From: Phycisphaerae bacterium
GTDB taxonomy: Bacteria > Planctomycetota > Phycisphaerae > UBA1845 > PWPN01
DNA length: 64,000 nucleotides
Direction: 5' to 3'
Assembly: GCA_035384605.1 (NCBI GenBank)
Contig: DAOOIV010000012.1
Location: 1-64,000 of the forward strand
A program made the position numbers and the translations under genes. The notes beneath the pieces were generated by a model, which had not been told where the DNA came from, did not search any database, and was given only the letters and a program-made list of their open reading frames with translations. This document shows positions 52,694 through 60,675 of the stretch, one piece after another (position 1 is the stretch's first letter; each line of letters starts with the position of its first letter).

Positions 52694-54232
52694 ATGAGAC
52701 CTTTGACGTTTGCCGAGGGGATTGAAGCACTGGAAGGAACCTGCGATCGGCCGGTATCAGCCGGTAGCTTCTCGCGCGTCTGCATCGACTCGCGGGAGGT
52801 CCAACCCGGCGATCTTTTCATCGCGATTCCCGGAGAACGCTTCGACGGGCATGATTTCGTGGAGCAGGCGATAGCCGGCGGGGCGACGGCGGCGGTCGTT
52901 CGGAACGATTTCAAGCTCCCCTCTTCACGAGTGGGCCCCAGCCGGGTGACCGACCCGAAGCCGGAAGCTCTCCTGATCCGCGTGGACGATACGGTAAAGG
53001 CCCTTGGGCGCCTGGGCCGTTATTATCGCCGCTCGGTGGTCGGCGGATCGCTGAACGTGATCGCAGTCACCGGCAGCAACGGCAAGACCACGACCAAGAC
53101 GATGATCGCCCATGTGCTTTCCGGACGCTGGCAGGGCCGGGCCTCCGTCAAGAGCTTTAACAATTCCATCGGAGTCCCGCTGACGCTGCTGTCGGTTGAG
53201 CCGTCCGATGCCTTCGTCGTCTGTGAGGTCGGGACGAATGCACCGGGCGAGATCGCCGCGTTGGCCAAGCTGGTCGAGCCCGAAATCGCCGTCGTCACAG
53301 GTGTTTCGGAGGCCCACCTCGAAGGCTTGGGAAGTCTCGGTCAAATCGCAGAGGAGAAGCTTTCGTTGCTGCACTACCTGCGGCCGGAAGGCTTGGCCGT
53401 CGTCAATGCCGACTGCGAGGTGCTTCGCAAGACCTTGGAGCGGGATCGGCGACTGGCGGGGCTCAAGTGCGTGACGTTCGGCGAGTGGAAGGGCGCCGAC
53501 ATCCGCATGACCAGCCTTCAGGTTAGTATGGCCAAGAAAGCTGACCGGAGGGTGAGTCAGACGCTTCCGCCGGTCCATCTGGAGTTCACGGTGAATGACC
53601 GGTTCAAGTACGAGCTTCAGGTTCCCGGTCGGCACAATGTTCTGAACGCTCTTGCCGCCATCGGCGTGGCTCGACGTCTGGGCGTCGATCACGAGGAGAT
53701 CGCCGCCCGCTTGGCGACGTTTTCGTTGCCTCCCATGAGGCTCGAGTATCAGCGCGTCGGAGACTTGACCCTGATCAACGACGCCTATAACGCGAACCCC
53801 GCCTCACTGGCAGCGGCCGTGGATGTTCTGGTCAGCCTGCCCACCGAGGGGCGAAAAGTCCTGATTGTCGGTGACATGCGGGAGTTGGGTCAGGCATCGG
53901 ATGAACTGCACCGTCAGGCGGCCGAGAAAATCGCCGGCAGCGGCGTGAACATGGTCATTTCCATTGGAGAGAAATCCCGGCTGGTCAGTCGAACCATCGA
54001 GGCGGTCTCCGGCGGAGCAGTGGAGACGCACGCTTACTCGTCAGCAGTTTCGGCCAAGCGGCGGCTCGTGTCGTATCTTAACAAAAATGACACCATCCTG
54101 ATGAAGGGCTCGAGGCTGCTGGCGCTGGAGAAGCTTGTTCCGGTGATCAGGGAATGGGCGGTTTTGCCTGAGGGGAAGACGCCCGTCGGGGCAGGGAGCA
54201 GGAAGAAGCTGCGCTCGTCGGCTGCATTGTGA
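52694..54232 (+). CDS. murF: UDP-MurNAc-tripeptide D-alanyl-D-alanine ligase
   Basis: 512 residues. ATP-binding AVTGSNGKTTTKTMIAHVL, KSFNNSIGVPLTLL, ALAKLVEPEIAVVTGVSEAHLEGLGS, GRHNVLNALAAIGVA, LINDAYNANPAS and VGDMRELGQASDELH are MurF-specific. It adds D-Ala-D-Ala, completing the soluble precursor. Part of the murE-murF-mraY run. Confidence 0.95.
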   Translation: MRPLTFAEGIEALEGTCDRPVSAGSFSRVCIDSREVQPGDLFIAIPGERFDGHDFVEQAIAGGATAAVVRNDFKLPSSRVGPSRVTDPKPEALLIRVDDTVKALGRLGRYYRRSVVGGSLNVIAVTGSNGKTTTKTMIAHVLSGRWQGRASVKSFNNSIGVPLTLLSVEPSDAFVVCEVGTNAPGEIAALAKLVEPEIAVVTGVSEAHLEGLGSLGQIAEEKLSLLHYLRPEGLAVVNADCEVLRKTLERDRRLAGLKCVTFGEWKGADIRMTSLQVSMAKKADRRVSQTLPPVHLEFTVNDRFKYELQVPGRHNVLNALAAIGVARRLGVDHEEIAARLATFSLPPMRLEYQRVGDLTLINDAYNANPASLAAAVDVLVSLPTEGRKVLIVGDMRELGQASDELHRQAAEKIAGSGVNMVISIGEKSRLVSRTIEAVSGGAVETHAYSSAVSAKRRLVSYLNKNDTILMKGSRLLALEKLVPVIREWAVLPEGKTPVGAGSRKKLRSSAAL

Positions 54233-54310
54233 GAACAAGAGACGGTCTGCCCCGGTCGTCGGCTCCCGAAGGGGCCGGTCCGGCCGGGCCTGCATGAAAC
54301 GGGTCTGGAC

Positions 54311-55447
54311 GTGCTTTACCATTTGTTCGACGCACTATATGGTCACCCCGCCGGGCCTTACGCCTACAAGGACCCGCTCTTTCGGGGAACATGTGCGTTA
54401 TTGTTGGGCTTCTTTCTGGTCTGGTTCTTGGGGCCATGGTTCATCCGGCAACTCAGACGCTACAGCATTGGCGACCAGGCGGAGTTCGACCACGCCCAGC
54501 TTAACCTTGACAACGCCGATAAGCGGAACACGCCGACCATGGGCGGCCTGCTGATCATGGCGGTGATCCTGTGTAACGTGCTGTTGCTGGCCGATCTGAA
54601 CAACTACTACATCACCATGGGGTTGTTCTGCATGGTCTGGTTGACGGCTTTGGGGTCTGTGGATGACTGGCTCAAGCTGACCATCAAGCGTCGCACGGGG
54701 ACCCGCGACGGGCTGAAGATGCACGAGAAGCTCCTGTTTCAGATCGCCTTGGCTGTGCTGCTGGGCTTTTACATTTACCGGCATGGCGAATACAACGCCA
54801 CCACGATCAGCGGCGATCAGATCCAGACATTTCGCATTCTGAACGTCCCTTTCTATAAGACCGGCTGGGAGCTGAACCAGGTCGCGTTCTTCATCATCAC
54901 CATCCTGGTGGTCACGGGCACGTCCAATGCGGTGAACCTGACCGATGGCATGGATGGCCTGGCTTCCGGATGCATGGTGCTTTGTAGTTTCGTGTTCATG
55001 ATTCTGGCCTACATTGGCGGCGATCGCGAACTGGCCAACAGCCTCCTTTTCCCCCACATCCCGCACACGGCGGAGTTGGCGGTGCTGTGCGGTGCGATGA
55101 TGGGCGCATGCATGGGTTTTCTCTGGCACAACTGTTATCCCGCCAAGGTCTTCATGGGAGACACCGGATCATTGCCGCTGGGCGGGATGATCGGTTATGT
55201 GGCAATCTGCACCCGGCAGGAGCTGATGCTGTTCATCGTCGGAGGCGTGTTCGTGATCGAGGCCGTGTCGGTCATTATGCAGGTGGGTTATTTCAAGATG
55301 AGCGGCGGGAAACGCATCTTCCGGGTCGCCCCGATTCATCACCACTTCCACCTCGGCGGTTGGACCGAGACGCAGACGGTCACGCGTTTCTGGCTCCTGG
55401 CGATCGTCTTTGCCGGAATCGCCCTGGCAACAGTGAAAATACGGTAG
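54311..55447 (+). CDS. mraY: Phospho-MurNAc-pentapeptide translocase
   Basis: 378 residues from GTG 54311. Ten-helix membrane enzyme that moves phospho-MurNAc-pentapeptide to undecaprenyl phosphate (lipid I). Signature segments: KRNTPTMGGLLI, GSVDDWLKLTIKR, AVNLTDGMDGLASG with the catalytic Asp residues, FMGDTGSLPLGGMIG and the cytosolic HHHFHLGGW. The usual next dcw genes (murD, ftsW, murG) are not found downstream in the window. Confidence 0.95.
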   Translation: MLYHLFDALYGHPAGPYAYKDPLFRGTCALLLGFFLVWFLGPWFIRQLRRYSIGDQAEFDHAQLNLDNADKRNTPTMGGLLIMAVILCNVLLLADLNNYYITMGLFCMVWLTALGSVDDWLKLTIKRRTGTRDGLKMHEKLLFQIALAVLLGFYIYRHGEYNATTISGDQIQTFRILNVPFYKTGWELNQVAFFIITILVVTGTSNAVNLTDGMDGLASGCMVLCSFVFMILAYIGGDRELANSLLFPHIPHTAELAVLCGAMMGACMGFLWHNCYPAKVFMGDTGSLPLGGMIGYVAICTRQELMLFIVGGVFVIEAVSVIMQVGYFKMSGGKRIFRVAPIHHHFHLGGWTETQTVTRFWLLAIVFAGIALATVKIR

Positions 55448-55557
55448 GGGGCGAACTCTGGAGTCGCGCCCGGCGACCGAGGGTATCGGCCGAGGGACCG
55501 GGGGCAGCCTGACGTCTCCCTTTGACCCGGCGCGTCTCGCGCATACCATGAATCATC

Positions 55558-56433
55558 ATGTTGCCCTGTGAGATGCTTCGGATCCGGCATTCGGACCACT
55601 ATGAGGCGTTCGCGAGATTGTGGCTGCCTCGATCGCCGCGCGGGGCAGTCTTGTACCTGCATGGTATCCAGTCGCACGGACTTTGGTTTGAGGCTTCCGC
55701 GGCGCACCTGGCCGAGGCGGGGTTTGCCGTGCTGCTGCCCGATCGTCGAGGCAGCGGCCGCAACGAGGTCGAACGCGGGCACGCCTCGTCGGCCCGGTTG
55801 TTGCTCCGCGATGTCGCTGACGGGCTGGACGAACTGCACGTGCGGACCGGGTTGCCGCGATTTCACCTGTTGGGCGTGAGTTGGGGTGGCAAACTGGCCG
55901 CCGCCTTTTGGAATCATGCTCCGGCTCGGGTCGCAACCCTGACGCTGGTCGCCCCCGGATTGTTTCCCCGAGTGGACGTGCCCCTGACGCAAAAGATTCG
56001 GATCGGCTTGGCGTCTGTCGTCGCGAGGAGAAAACTGGTCGACATTCCCCTGGATGAGCCGGAGCTCTTTACCGCCAATCCCGCCCGTCAGGCATTCATC
56101 AGGTCTGACAAGCTGAAGCTGTCCCGGGCGACCGTGGCGTTCATGCTTGCATCGCGTCGTCTGGACGCCCGGGTGGCGCGGCTGGCCAGGCACTCGCCGG
56201 GGTGCCCGCTGAAGGTATTCCTGGCCGGCAGGGACCGCATCATCGACAACGAGAAGACGAAAGCATTCGTCCGGTCTCTCCCGTGGCCAACCAGGGGCGT
56301 CGTCGAGTATCCCGAGGCTCACCACACCATCGAGTTCGAGCCTGATCCTCGCCCGTTTCTTGACGATCTGGTTGCCTGGATGTCCTCGCAAGCCGATGTG
56401 AAGAGTGGAGAAGTTCTCGCGGCGGGCCCCTGA
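55558..56433 (+). CDS. Alpha/beta-hydrolase (monoacylglycerol lipase-like)
   Basis: 291 residues. Oxyanion region LYLHGIQSHG, DRRGSGRNEVERGH, nucleophile Ser in LLGVSWGGKLAAA, Asp in FLAGRDRIIDN and His in EAHHTIEFE. No signal peptide, so it is cytoplasmic. It resembles lysophospholipase or monoacylglycerol lipase-like enzymes. Together with the next gene 24 bp downstream it forms an insert where the dcw cluster would normally continue. Confidence 0.85.
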   Translation: MLPCEMLRIRHSDHYEAFARLWLPRSPRGAVLYLHGIQSHGLWFEASAAHLAEAGFAVLLPDRRGSGRNEVERGHASSARLLLRDVADGLDELHVRTGLPRFHLLGVSWGGKLAAAFWNHAPARVATLTLVAPGLFPRVDVPLTQKIRIGLASVVARRKLVDIPLDEPELFTANPARQAFIRSDKLKLSRATVAFMLASRRLDARVARLARHSPGCPLKVFLAGRDRIIDNEKTKAFVRSLPWPTRGVVEYPEAHHTIEFEPDPRPFLDDLVAWMSSQADVKSGEVLAAGP

Positions 56434-56457
56434 TGGCGCCGTCGGAGGAAGAGTTCT

Positions 56458-57216
56458 GTGATCACGTATTCACTGCAAAGCGGTTCGAACGGCAACGCCA
56501 TCTATGTCGAGGCGGGAGACGTTCGCTTGTTGTTTGACGCGGGCGTATCGGGCAAGACGGCCGAGGGCCGAATGCGCGTCCGCGGGCATGAGATACGCGA
56601 TGCGACCGCCTTGATCATTTCGCACGACCATGCCGATCACATGCGTTGCGCGGGCATCTACCAGCGAAAGTTCGGCCTGCCGATCTACATGAGTGCGCGG
56701 ACGCATCGGGCCTATCGCGAGAATCTGGGCCACCTGAAGGATGTACGGTACTTTGAAGTCGGACAGCCGCTTCGTTTCAACGGCGTCGTTGTCTATACCG
56801 TCCCCACCCCCCACGATGCCGCCGACGGTGCAGTGTTTGTGGTTGAGCATGCCGGGCGCCGGCTTGGCATTCTCACGGATCTCGGGCACTCTTTCGCGGC
56901 CCTTCGCAGGCTGCTGCCGACGCTGGATGCCGCGTACCTCGAAAGCAACTACGATCCGCATCTGCTGGCAACGGGGCCGTACCCGCTCTCCCTGCAGGCT
57001 CGAATCCGAGGCAGCGGAGGACACCTCTCCAACCAGGAGGCTGCGGCACTTGTCCGCGAGTCGGCCAAGCGTCTGCGATGGGTGGTTCTTTCCCACCTGA
57101 GCGAGCAGAACAACCGGCCGGAGCTGGCCCTGGAGGCTCATCGTCGCGAGGTCGGGCCGCGGTTTCCGCTCTATGTTGCTTCCCGCTACGACCTCGGGCC
57201 GTTGATGAGTCTATGA
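56458..57216 (+). CDS. Metallo-beta-lactamase-fold hydrolase (YycJ/WalJ-like)
   Basis: 252 residues from GTG 56458. LLFDAGVSGK and the metal-binding ISHDHADHMRCAGI (H-x-H-x-D-H), with PTPHDAADGAVFVVE, GILTDLGHSF, YLESNYDPHLL and VLSHLSEQNN, are the pattern of the YycJ/WalJ family, whose members are linked to DNA repair or cell-wall control in Firmicutes. Substrate unknown. Same strand as the hydrolase upstream. Confidence 0.88.
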   Translation: MITYSLQSGSNGNAIYVEAGDVRLLFDAGVSGKTAEGRMRVRGHEIRDATALIISHDHADHMRCAGIYQRKFGLPIYMSARTHRAYRENLGHLKDVRYFEVGQPLRFNGVVVYTVPTPHDAADGAVFVVEHAGRRLGILTDLGHSFAALRRLLPTLDAAYLESNYDPHLLATGPYPLSLQARIRGSGGHLSNQEAAALVRESAKRLRWVVLSHLSEQNNRPELALEAHRREVGPRFPLYVASRYDLGPLMSL

Positions 57217-57382
57217 AGGTGAAGCTACACTTCATCTGGCCGCTTGGAAATCGCAAATGACTGGCCGTTTGGGATGAGGCAAACGGAAGGCTCTTGAGCC
57301 GACGCATGATTCCGTGGCATAATGATATGTGAGGGCGGGGACGATCCCTTGGACATGGGGCACATCGAGCGAGGACGTCAAA

Positions 57383-58435
57383 ATGCCGCGAAGAAAGCGA
57401 ACACGAGGTGGCATGCGGCGGGCCAAGGCACCCGTTGCCGCATTCACACTGATTGAAGTACTGGTGGTGGTGGCGATCATCGCGCTGCTGATCGCCATCC
57501 TGATGCCCTCGATCCGGGCAGCTCAGGACGCCGCCCGCGCCAGTGTTTGCGGCAACAATCTGAAACAGTGCTTAACGGCCCTCCAGATTAACCTTGCGGA
57601 GATAACCGCGCGCAGGGAGACCGAACGCATCAGCACGAACTACGGGTGGGCTGCGATTGTCTACCGGTATTCCAATCGTCAAGCCGGCATTGTCACCTGT
57701 CCCAGCGATCCCGAGCCGTGGCCCATCCCCGCGTTGTACGTGAGAATACTGGGGGAGCGGAGCGAGCTGCTGTCCGGTGATGCTCTGTACAATCGCCCGA
57801 AGTTCATCGCTGAGACCCGCTATGAACTTGACATACAGGATGTGGTCGCGGGGCGCGGTTTTGGAAACGATGCATGGAACACCAATGACATAGACCTTCT
57901 GCTGGAGTATGAAGCTCCCAAGAAGGGCGACAACGCTCCGGTCAAGGTGAAGAACAAGGAGTCGGCTCTTGGCTTTGACGTTCTGGATTACAGAAAAAGG
58001 ACAGTCTGGGCCAATGTCTCTGGTCCCATTTCGACACCGGTGGGAATGCCCTTGTTGTGGATGAGCTACGGGGCCAACGCTGCCGCGGGTTTGAAAGGAG
58101 TGAGAGGGAACCCGATACTGTTGGTCGAACTGCCTAAGCCGGGCGTGTTTCCGGAAAAGTACGGTAGTTTCCCTGCGGACGACATGAAGAAGAGCCTTCG
58201 TTTTCGTCACGGCGAGAAGGCTCCGCCGTCAGCCGGCCTAGGTGGCTGGAACTACAAAACGGACGTCGTGAACGGCAAAGCCGGCGGCGAAGGGTATGTG
58301 CCCCGCATTCGGATGAACGTCGGGTTCTATGACGGGCATGTTGAGCGAATGCACCATTTGCAGATGATCAAGAGCCCGCCGGGCAATCTTTGGTTGGGCA
58401 ACCGCGCTCCGGGGTACGTGCCTGAGTTCTGGTGA
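57383..58435 (+). CDS. Prepilin-type protein (pseudopilin, H-x9-DG type)
   Basis: 350 residues from ATG 57383, with GAGG eight bases upstream; a longer frame from 57329 adds a leader without a ribosome site. A long basic leader ends before [20 protein letters not shown] (prepilin peptidase cleavage just before Phe, Glu5 present), followed by the globular domain and the C-terminal [11 protein letters not shown] box. Same family as 23484-24416 but only distantly similar outside the helix. It would build a pseudopilus-like fibre or be a minor pilin. Confidence 0.9.
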   Translation: MPRRKRTRGGMRRAKAPVAAFTLIEVLVVVAIIALLIAILMPSIRAAQDAARASVCGNNLKQCLTALQINLAEITARRETERISTNYGWAAIVYRYSNRQAGIVTCPSDPEPWPIPALYVRILGERSELLSGDALYNRPKFIAETRYELDIQDVVAGRGFGNDAWNTNDIDLLLEYEAPKKGDNAPVKVKNKESALGFDVLDYRKRTVWANVSGPISTPVGMPLLWMSYGANAAAGLKGVRGNPILLVELPKPGVFPEKYGSFPADDMKKSLRFRHGEKAPPSAGLGGWNYKTDVVNGKAGGEGYVPRIRMNVGFYDGHVERMHHLQMIKSPPGNLWLGNRAPGYVPEFW

Positions 58436-58631
58436 TTTCCTTTATGTCCTCCCGTCATAGCGGTCACCAAACGGTCGAGCAGACAAGGGAGCAGGCTGGA
58501 CTGGCGCAGAGATAGGGCCTCTAAGTTTTTTTGCGACAATGGGATAGCGACCGAACGTCGTTAGCCAGGGGGACAAGACCTCATGGCGGGTTCCGGCAAA
58601 GGCCTGTTGGAAGGACCCTGCTTTTCATCTC

Positions 58632-58660
58632 TTGACACGTTTCGGAAAGGCGGTTATATA
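58632..58660 (+). promoter_or_regulatory. Consensus sigma-70 promoter of candidate small RNA 1
   Basis: TTGACA (58632-58637), a 17-bp spacer and TATATA (58655-58660): the best promoter-like match noticed in the window. No reading frame of note follows; instead a structured sequence and a terminator follow within 100 bp. Confidence 0.75.
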
Positions 58661-58666
58661 AGTGTT

Positions 58667-58756
58667 GGCTGGTGGAAAGGCCACGCGGTCCGACACTGGC
58701 CGAGTCCAAAGGAATTAGAGGGACAGCGAGAGAGAGACCTCACGCTGTCCTTTTTT
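58667..58756 (+). ncRNA. Candidate small RNA 1 (about 90 nt), unknown family
   Basis: The predicted start G58667 begins a stem: GGCTGGTG (58667-58674) pairs with CACTGGCC (58694-58701) using two G-U pairs; an inner GGCC/GGTC helix is possible. A single-stranded linker (GAGTCCAAAGGAATTAGAG) is followed by the terminator hairpin. The strong promoter, structured 5' end, short length and terminator together make a standalone RNA gene. It matches no family I recognise (not 6S, SRP, RNase P or tmRNA). Confidence 0.7.
58721..58756 (+). terminator. Rho-independent terminator of small RNA 1
   Basis: Arms GGACAGCG (58721-58728) and CGCTGTCC (58743-58750) pair perfectly, followed by six T (58751-58756). 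Confidence 0.9.
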
Positions 58757-58815
58757 CGTTTCCGGATTTCAGCCTGAGAAGCTGGTGGAAAGGAGATGAA
58801 TCGAGAGAGCTTGGG

Positions 58816-58843
58816 TTCGGACAATTGAATAATGGCCTATAAA
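58816..58843 (+). promoter_or_regulatory. Candidate promoter of small RNA 2
   Basis: TTCGGA (58816-58821), a 16-bp spacer and TATAAA (58838-58843), 60 bp after the terminator of small RNA 1. Transcription would start near 58850. Confidence 0.45.
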
Positions 58844-58849
58844 TGTTTC

Positions 58850-59204
58850 CCGCGATTCGCCCTTTTCAGCCCCACACAAGGAATGGGAAAAGCATCTTGG
58901 TTGGGAAAAGCGCGGAGCTGGGGAAAGCGCCGGAGGGCAAGAGCGCGGAAGGGAAAAGCAAGAGGGGAGTCCCAAGGAGCAAGACGGGAATCCCTCCTCT
59001 CGGATTCGGAGCTGGGGAAAGCCTCCTCTCCCGAAAGAGCTAGGACACGCCCCTCTCCCGTGGAGGAATCGGGAGAAGCGTTTTCTCCCTGGGGGCTAGG
59101 GAGCCGCCTTCGGACGCGGAGGTGGATACGCCTCTCAACGCGGATGAATGCGGGGAACAGCAATGCCGGCTCTGTTCAATCACAGGGCAGAGCCGGCACT
59201 TTTT
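58850..59204 (+). ncRNA. Candidate GGA-rich RNA 2 (about 355 nt), CsrB-like organisation
   Basis: Between a promoter-like element and a strong terminator lies a purine-rich sequence with about two dozen GGA triplets. GGGAAA(A)GC or a close variant occurs at 58885, 58903, 58920, 58951, 59014 and 59071. A hairpin at 59054-59076 (arms TCTCCCG/CGGGAGA) presents TGGAGGAAT in its loop. CsrB/RsmZ-type RNAs trap CsrA with GGA motifs in hairpin loops and have this size. The plus-strand frame 58832-59257 is basic and low-complexity with no family, so a protein is less likely. No csrA is in the window. Confidence 0.45.
59164..59204 (+). terminator. Strong rho-independent terminator
   Basis: Eleven-base arms TGCCGGCTCTG (59164-59174) and CAGAGCCGGCA (59188-59198), 13-base loop, followed by CTTTTT. 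No protein gene ends directly before it, which supports an upstream RNA gene. Confidence 0.88.
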
Positions 59205-59367
59205 GCGCTCATCCTGGTTTTGGGCTGTTCACCTGTTCTGAAGGTCTCTCCCCGTGACGATTCTTTGACCTTGCAGCCCGGTTTAGTTAGGCTAACAGAC
59301 TTGGTCCGGCTTGGGTCCCATGGCGATTGGGATCTTGGCCGCATAAAGCTATTTTGAAAGGTATCTC

Positions 59368-60597
59368 ATGAGATGCAGCAGCGTACTAGCGATTGCAGCG
59401 ATTGTCTGCGTAGTGGCGATGGTTACATTCGGCCAGATCGCTCCACCAGGTTCCCAGCCGGCATCGAAGGCTGCCACTGCGCCTGCGGATGAGGTGGCGG
59501 TGGTGGTGAACGACCGGCCCATCATGGAAAGCGAGATCGACCGGGTCATCGCCCAGGGACGAAAGATCACCCCTGAGGAGCTCGCTCAGAAACGACAGCA
59601 GATCAAGCCGCAGCAGATGAAGTTCTTGTTCGATTACATCATCGGCAACGAACTCATCGTTCAGGCGGCCGGGCGGGAAGGTATCGTTTTGACTGACCAG
59701 GAATGGAAAGAGGAGTTCCGAAAGACCTTCGACAAATGGGTTCAAGCCAACGGCTGGTCGCAAGAGCAGGCCGCCCAGGAGATCAGGACACGGTTTGACA
59801 TGGATCTTGCCGAACTGGAGGAGGAAATGCCCAAGTCCCCGGGTTTCCGGGCGCCGATCCTCCAGGAAAAGATCATGCAAAAGAAGTTCGCCGATGAACT
59901 CAGGGTCACCGACGAAGACGTCAAAGCCTACTACGAGCAAAACAAAGCGAACCGCTACACGCCCAAAGAAGAAGAGGTTCGAGCCAGCCATATTCTCTTT
60001 GCGACCAGGGATGCTAAGACTCGTCAGCCTATGTCCGAGGAGGCCAAGCAGGAACAGCGCAAGAAGGCCGAACAGATACTGACCGAGGCAAAGAAGCCCG
60101 GTGCTGATTTCGCCGCCTTGGCCAGGGAGCATTCGAGTTGTCCTACCGGCAAGCGCAGCGGCGGCGACCTGGATTACTTTCCCCGAACGAGGATGGTGCC
60201 GGCGTTTTCCGAAGCCGCGTTTGCCATGAAGGTCGGCGAAATCAGCGATATCGTGGAGACGGAGTTCGGATACCACATCATCAAGGTCACCGGGCGCGTG
60301 GAGGCGGGGGAGACTAAGCCGTTTGATACAGTCAAAGACCAGATCCGAACGCAACTGGAGCAGCAGAAGTTGCGCACGGTCGTGGACCGTTACAAGGAAG
60401 AGCTCAAGAACAAGGCCAAGATCGTTTATCCGCCGGGCAAGGAGCCGGCCAGCCCGCCCCCTGTACGGCCTGTGACCACCCGGCCGACAACTCAGTCGAC
60501 AAGGGCCGCCATGCGACCGAGAGCGTCATCGACCACTCGCCCTGGCGATCGCGCCTCGGTATCCCTGCCTCGGCCTCAGACAGCGGCGGCTGAATAG
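59368..60597 (+). CDS. Secreted parvulin-type peptidyl-prolyl isomerase / SurA-like chaperone
   Basis: 409 residues. Signal peptide MRCSSVLAIAAIVCVVAMVTFGQ, then a SurA-N-like helical domain (VNDRPIMESEIDRVIAQGRK, residues about 45-190), a parvulin domain (about 205-315: VRASHILFATR, ADFAALAREHSSCPTGKRSGGDL, MVPAFSEAAFAMKVGEISD, TEFGYHIIKVT) and a Pro/Thr-rich tail. It would assist folding of exported proteins, fitting the many secreted proteins here. The gene is read convergently with the CvpA gene. Confidence 0.9.
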   Translation: MRCSSVLAIAAIVCVVAMVTFGQIAPPGSQPASKAATAPADEVAVVVNDRPIMESEIDRVIAQGRKITPEELAQKRQQIKPQQMKFLFDYIIGNELIVQAAGREGIVLTDQEWKEEFRKTFDKWVQANGWSQEQAAQEIRTRFDMDLAELEEEMPKSPGFRAPILQEKIMQKKFADELRVTDEDVKAYYEQNKANRYTPKEEEVRASHILFATRDAKTRQPMSEEAKQEQRKKAEQILTEAKKPGADFAALAREHSSCPTGKRSGGDLDYFPRTRMVPAFSEAAFAMKVGEISDIVETEFGYHIIKVTGRVEAGETKPFDTVKDQIRTQLEQQKLRTVVDRYKEELKNKAKIVYPPGKEPASPPPVRPVTTRPTTQSTRAAMRPRASSTTRPGDRASVSLPRPQTAAAE

Positions 60598-60675
60598 GCC
60601 TGATCGCGAAATGCCCATGCCACGCCCGGATCGCGAGGTCGCCGTTATCCGAACGTTCTTCTTTGCGGGGTGGTT

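Noticed and set aside
58832..59257. Basic 141-residue protein
   Set aside because: Low complexity, no family, and a terminator falls inside its last part; an RNA gene is the better reading.
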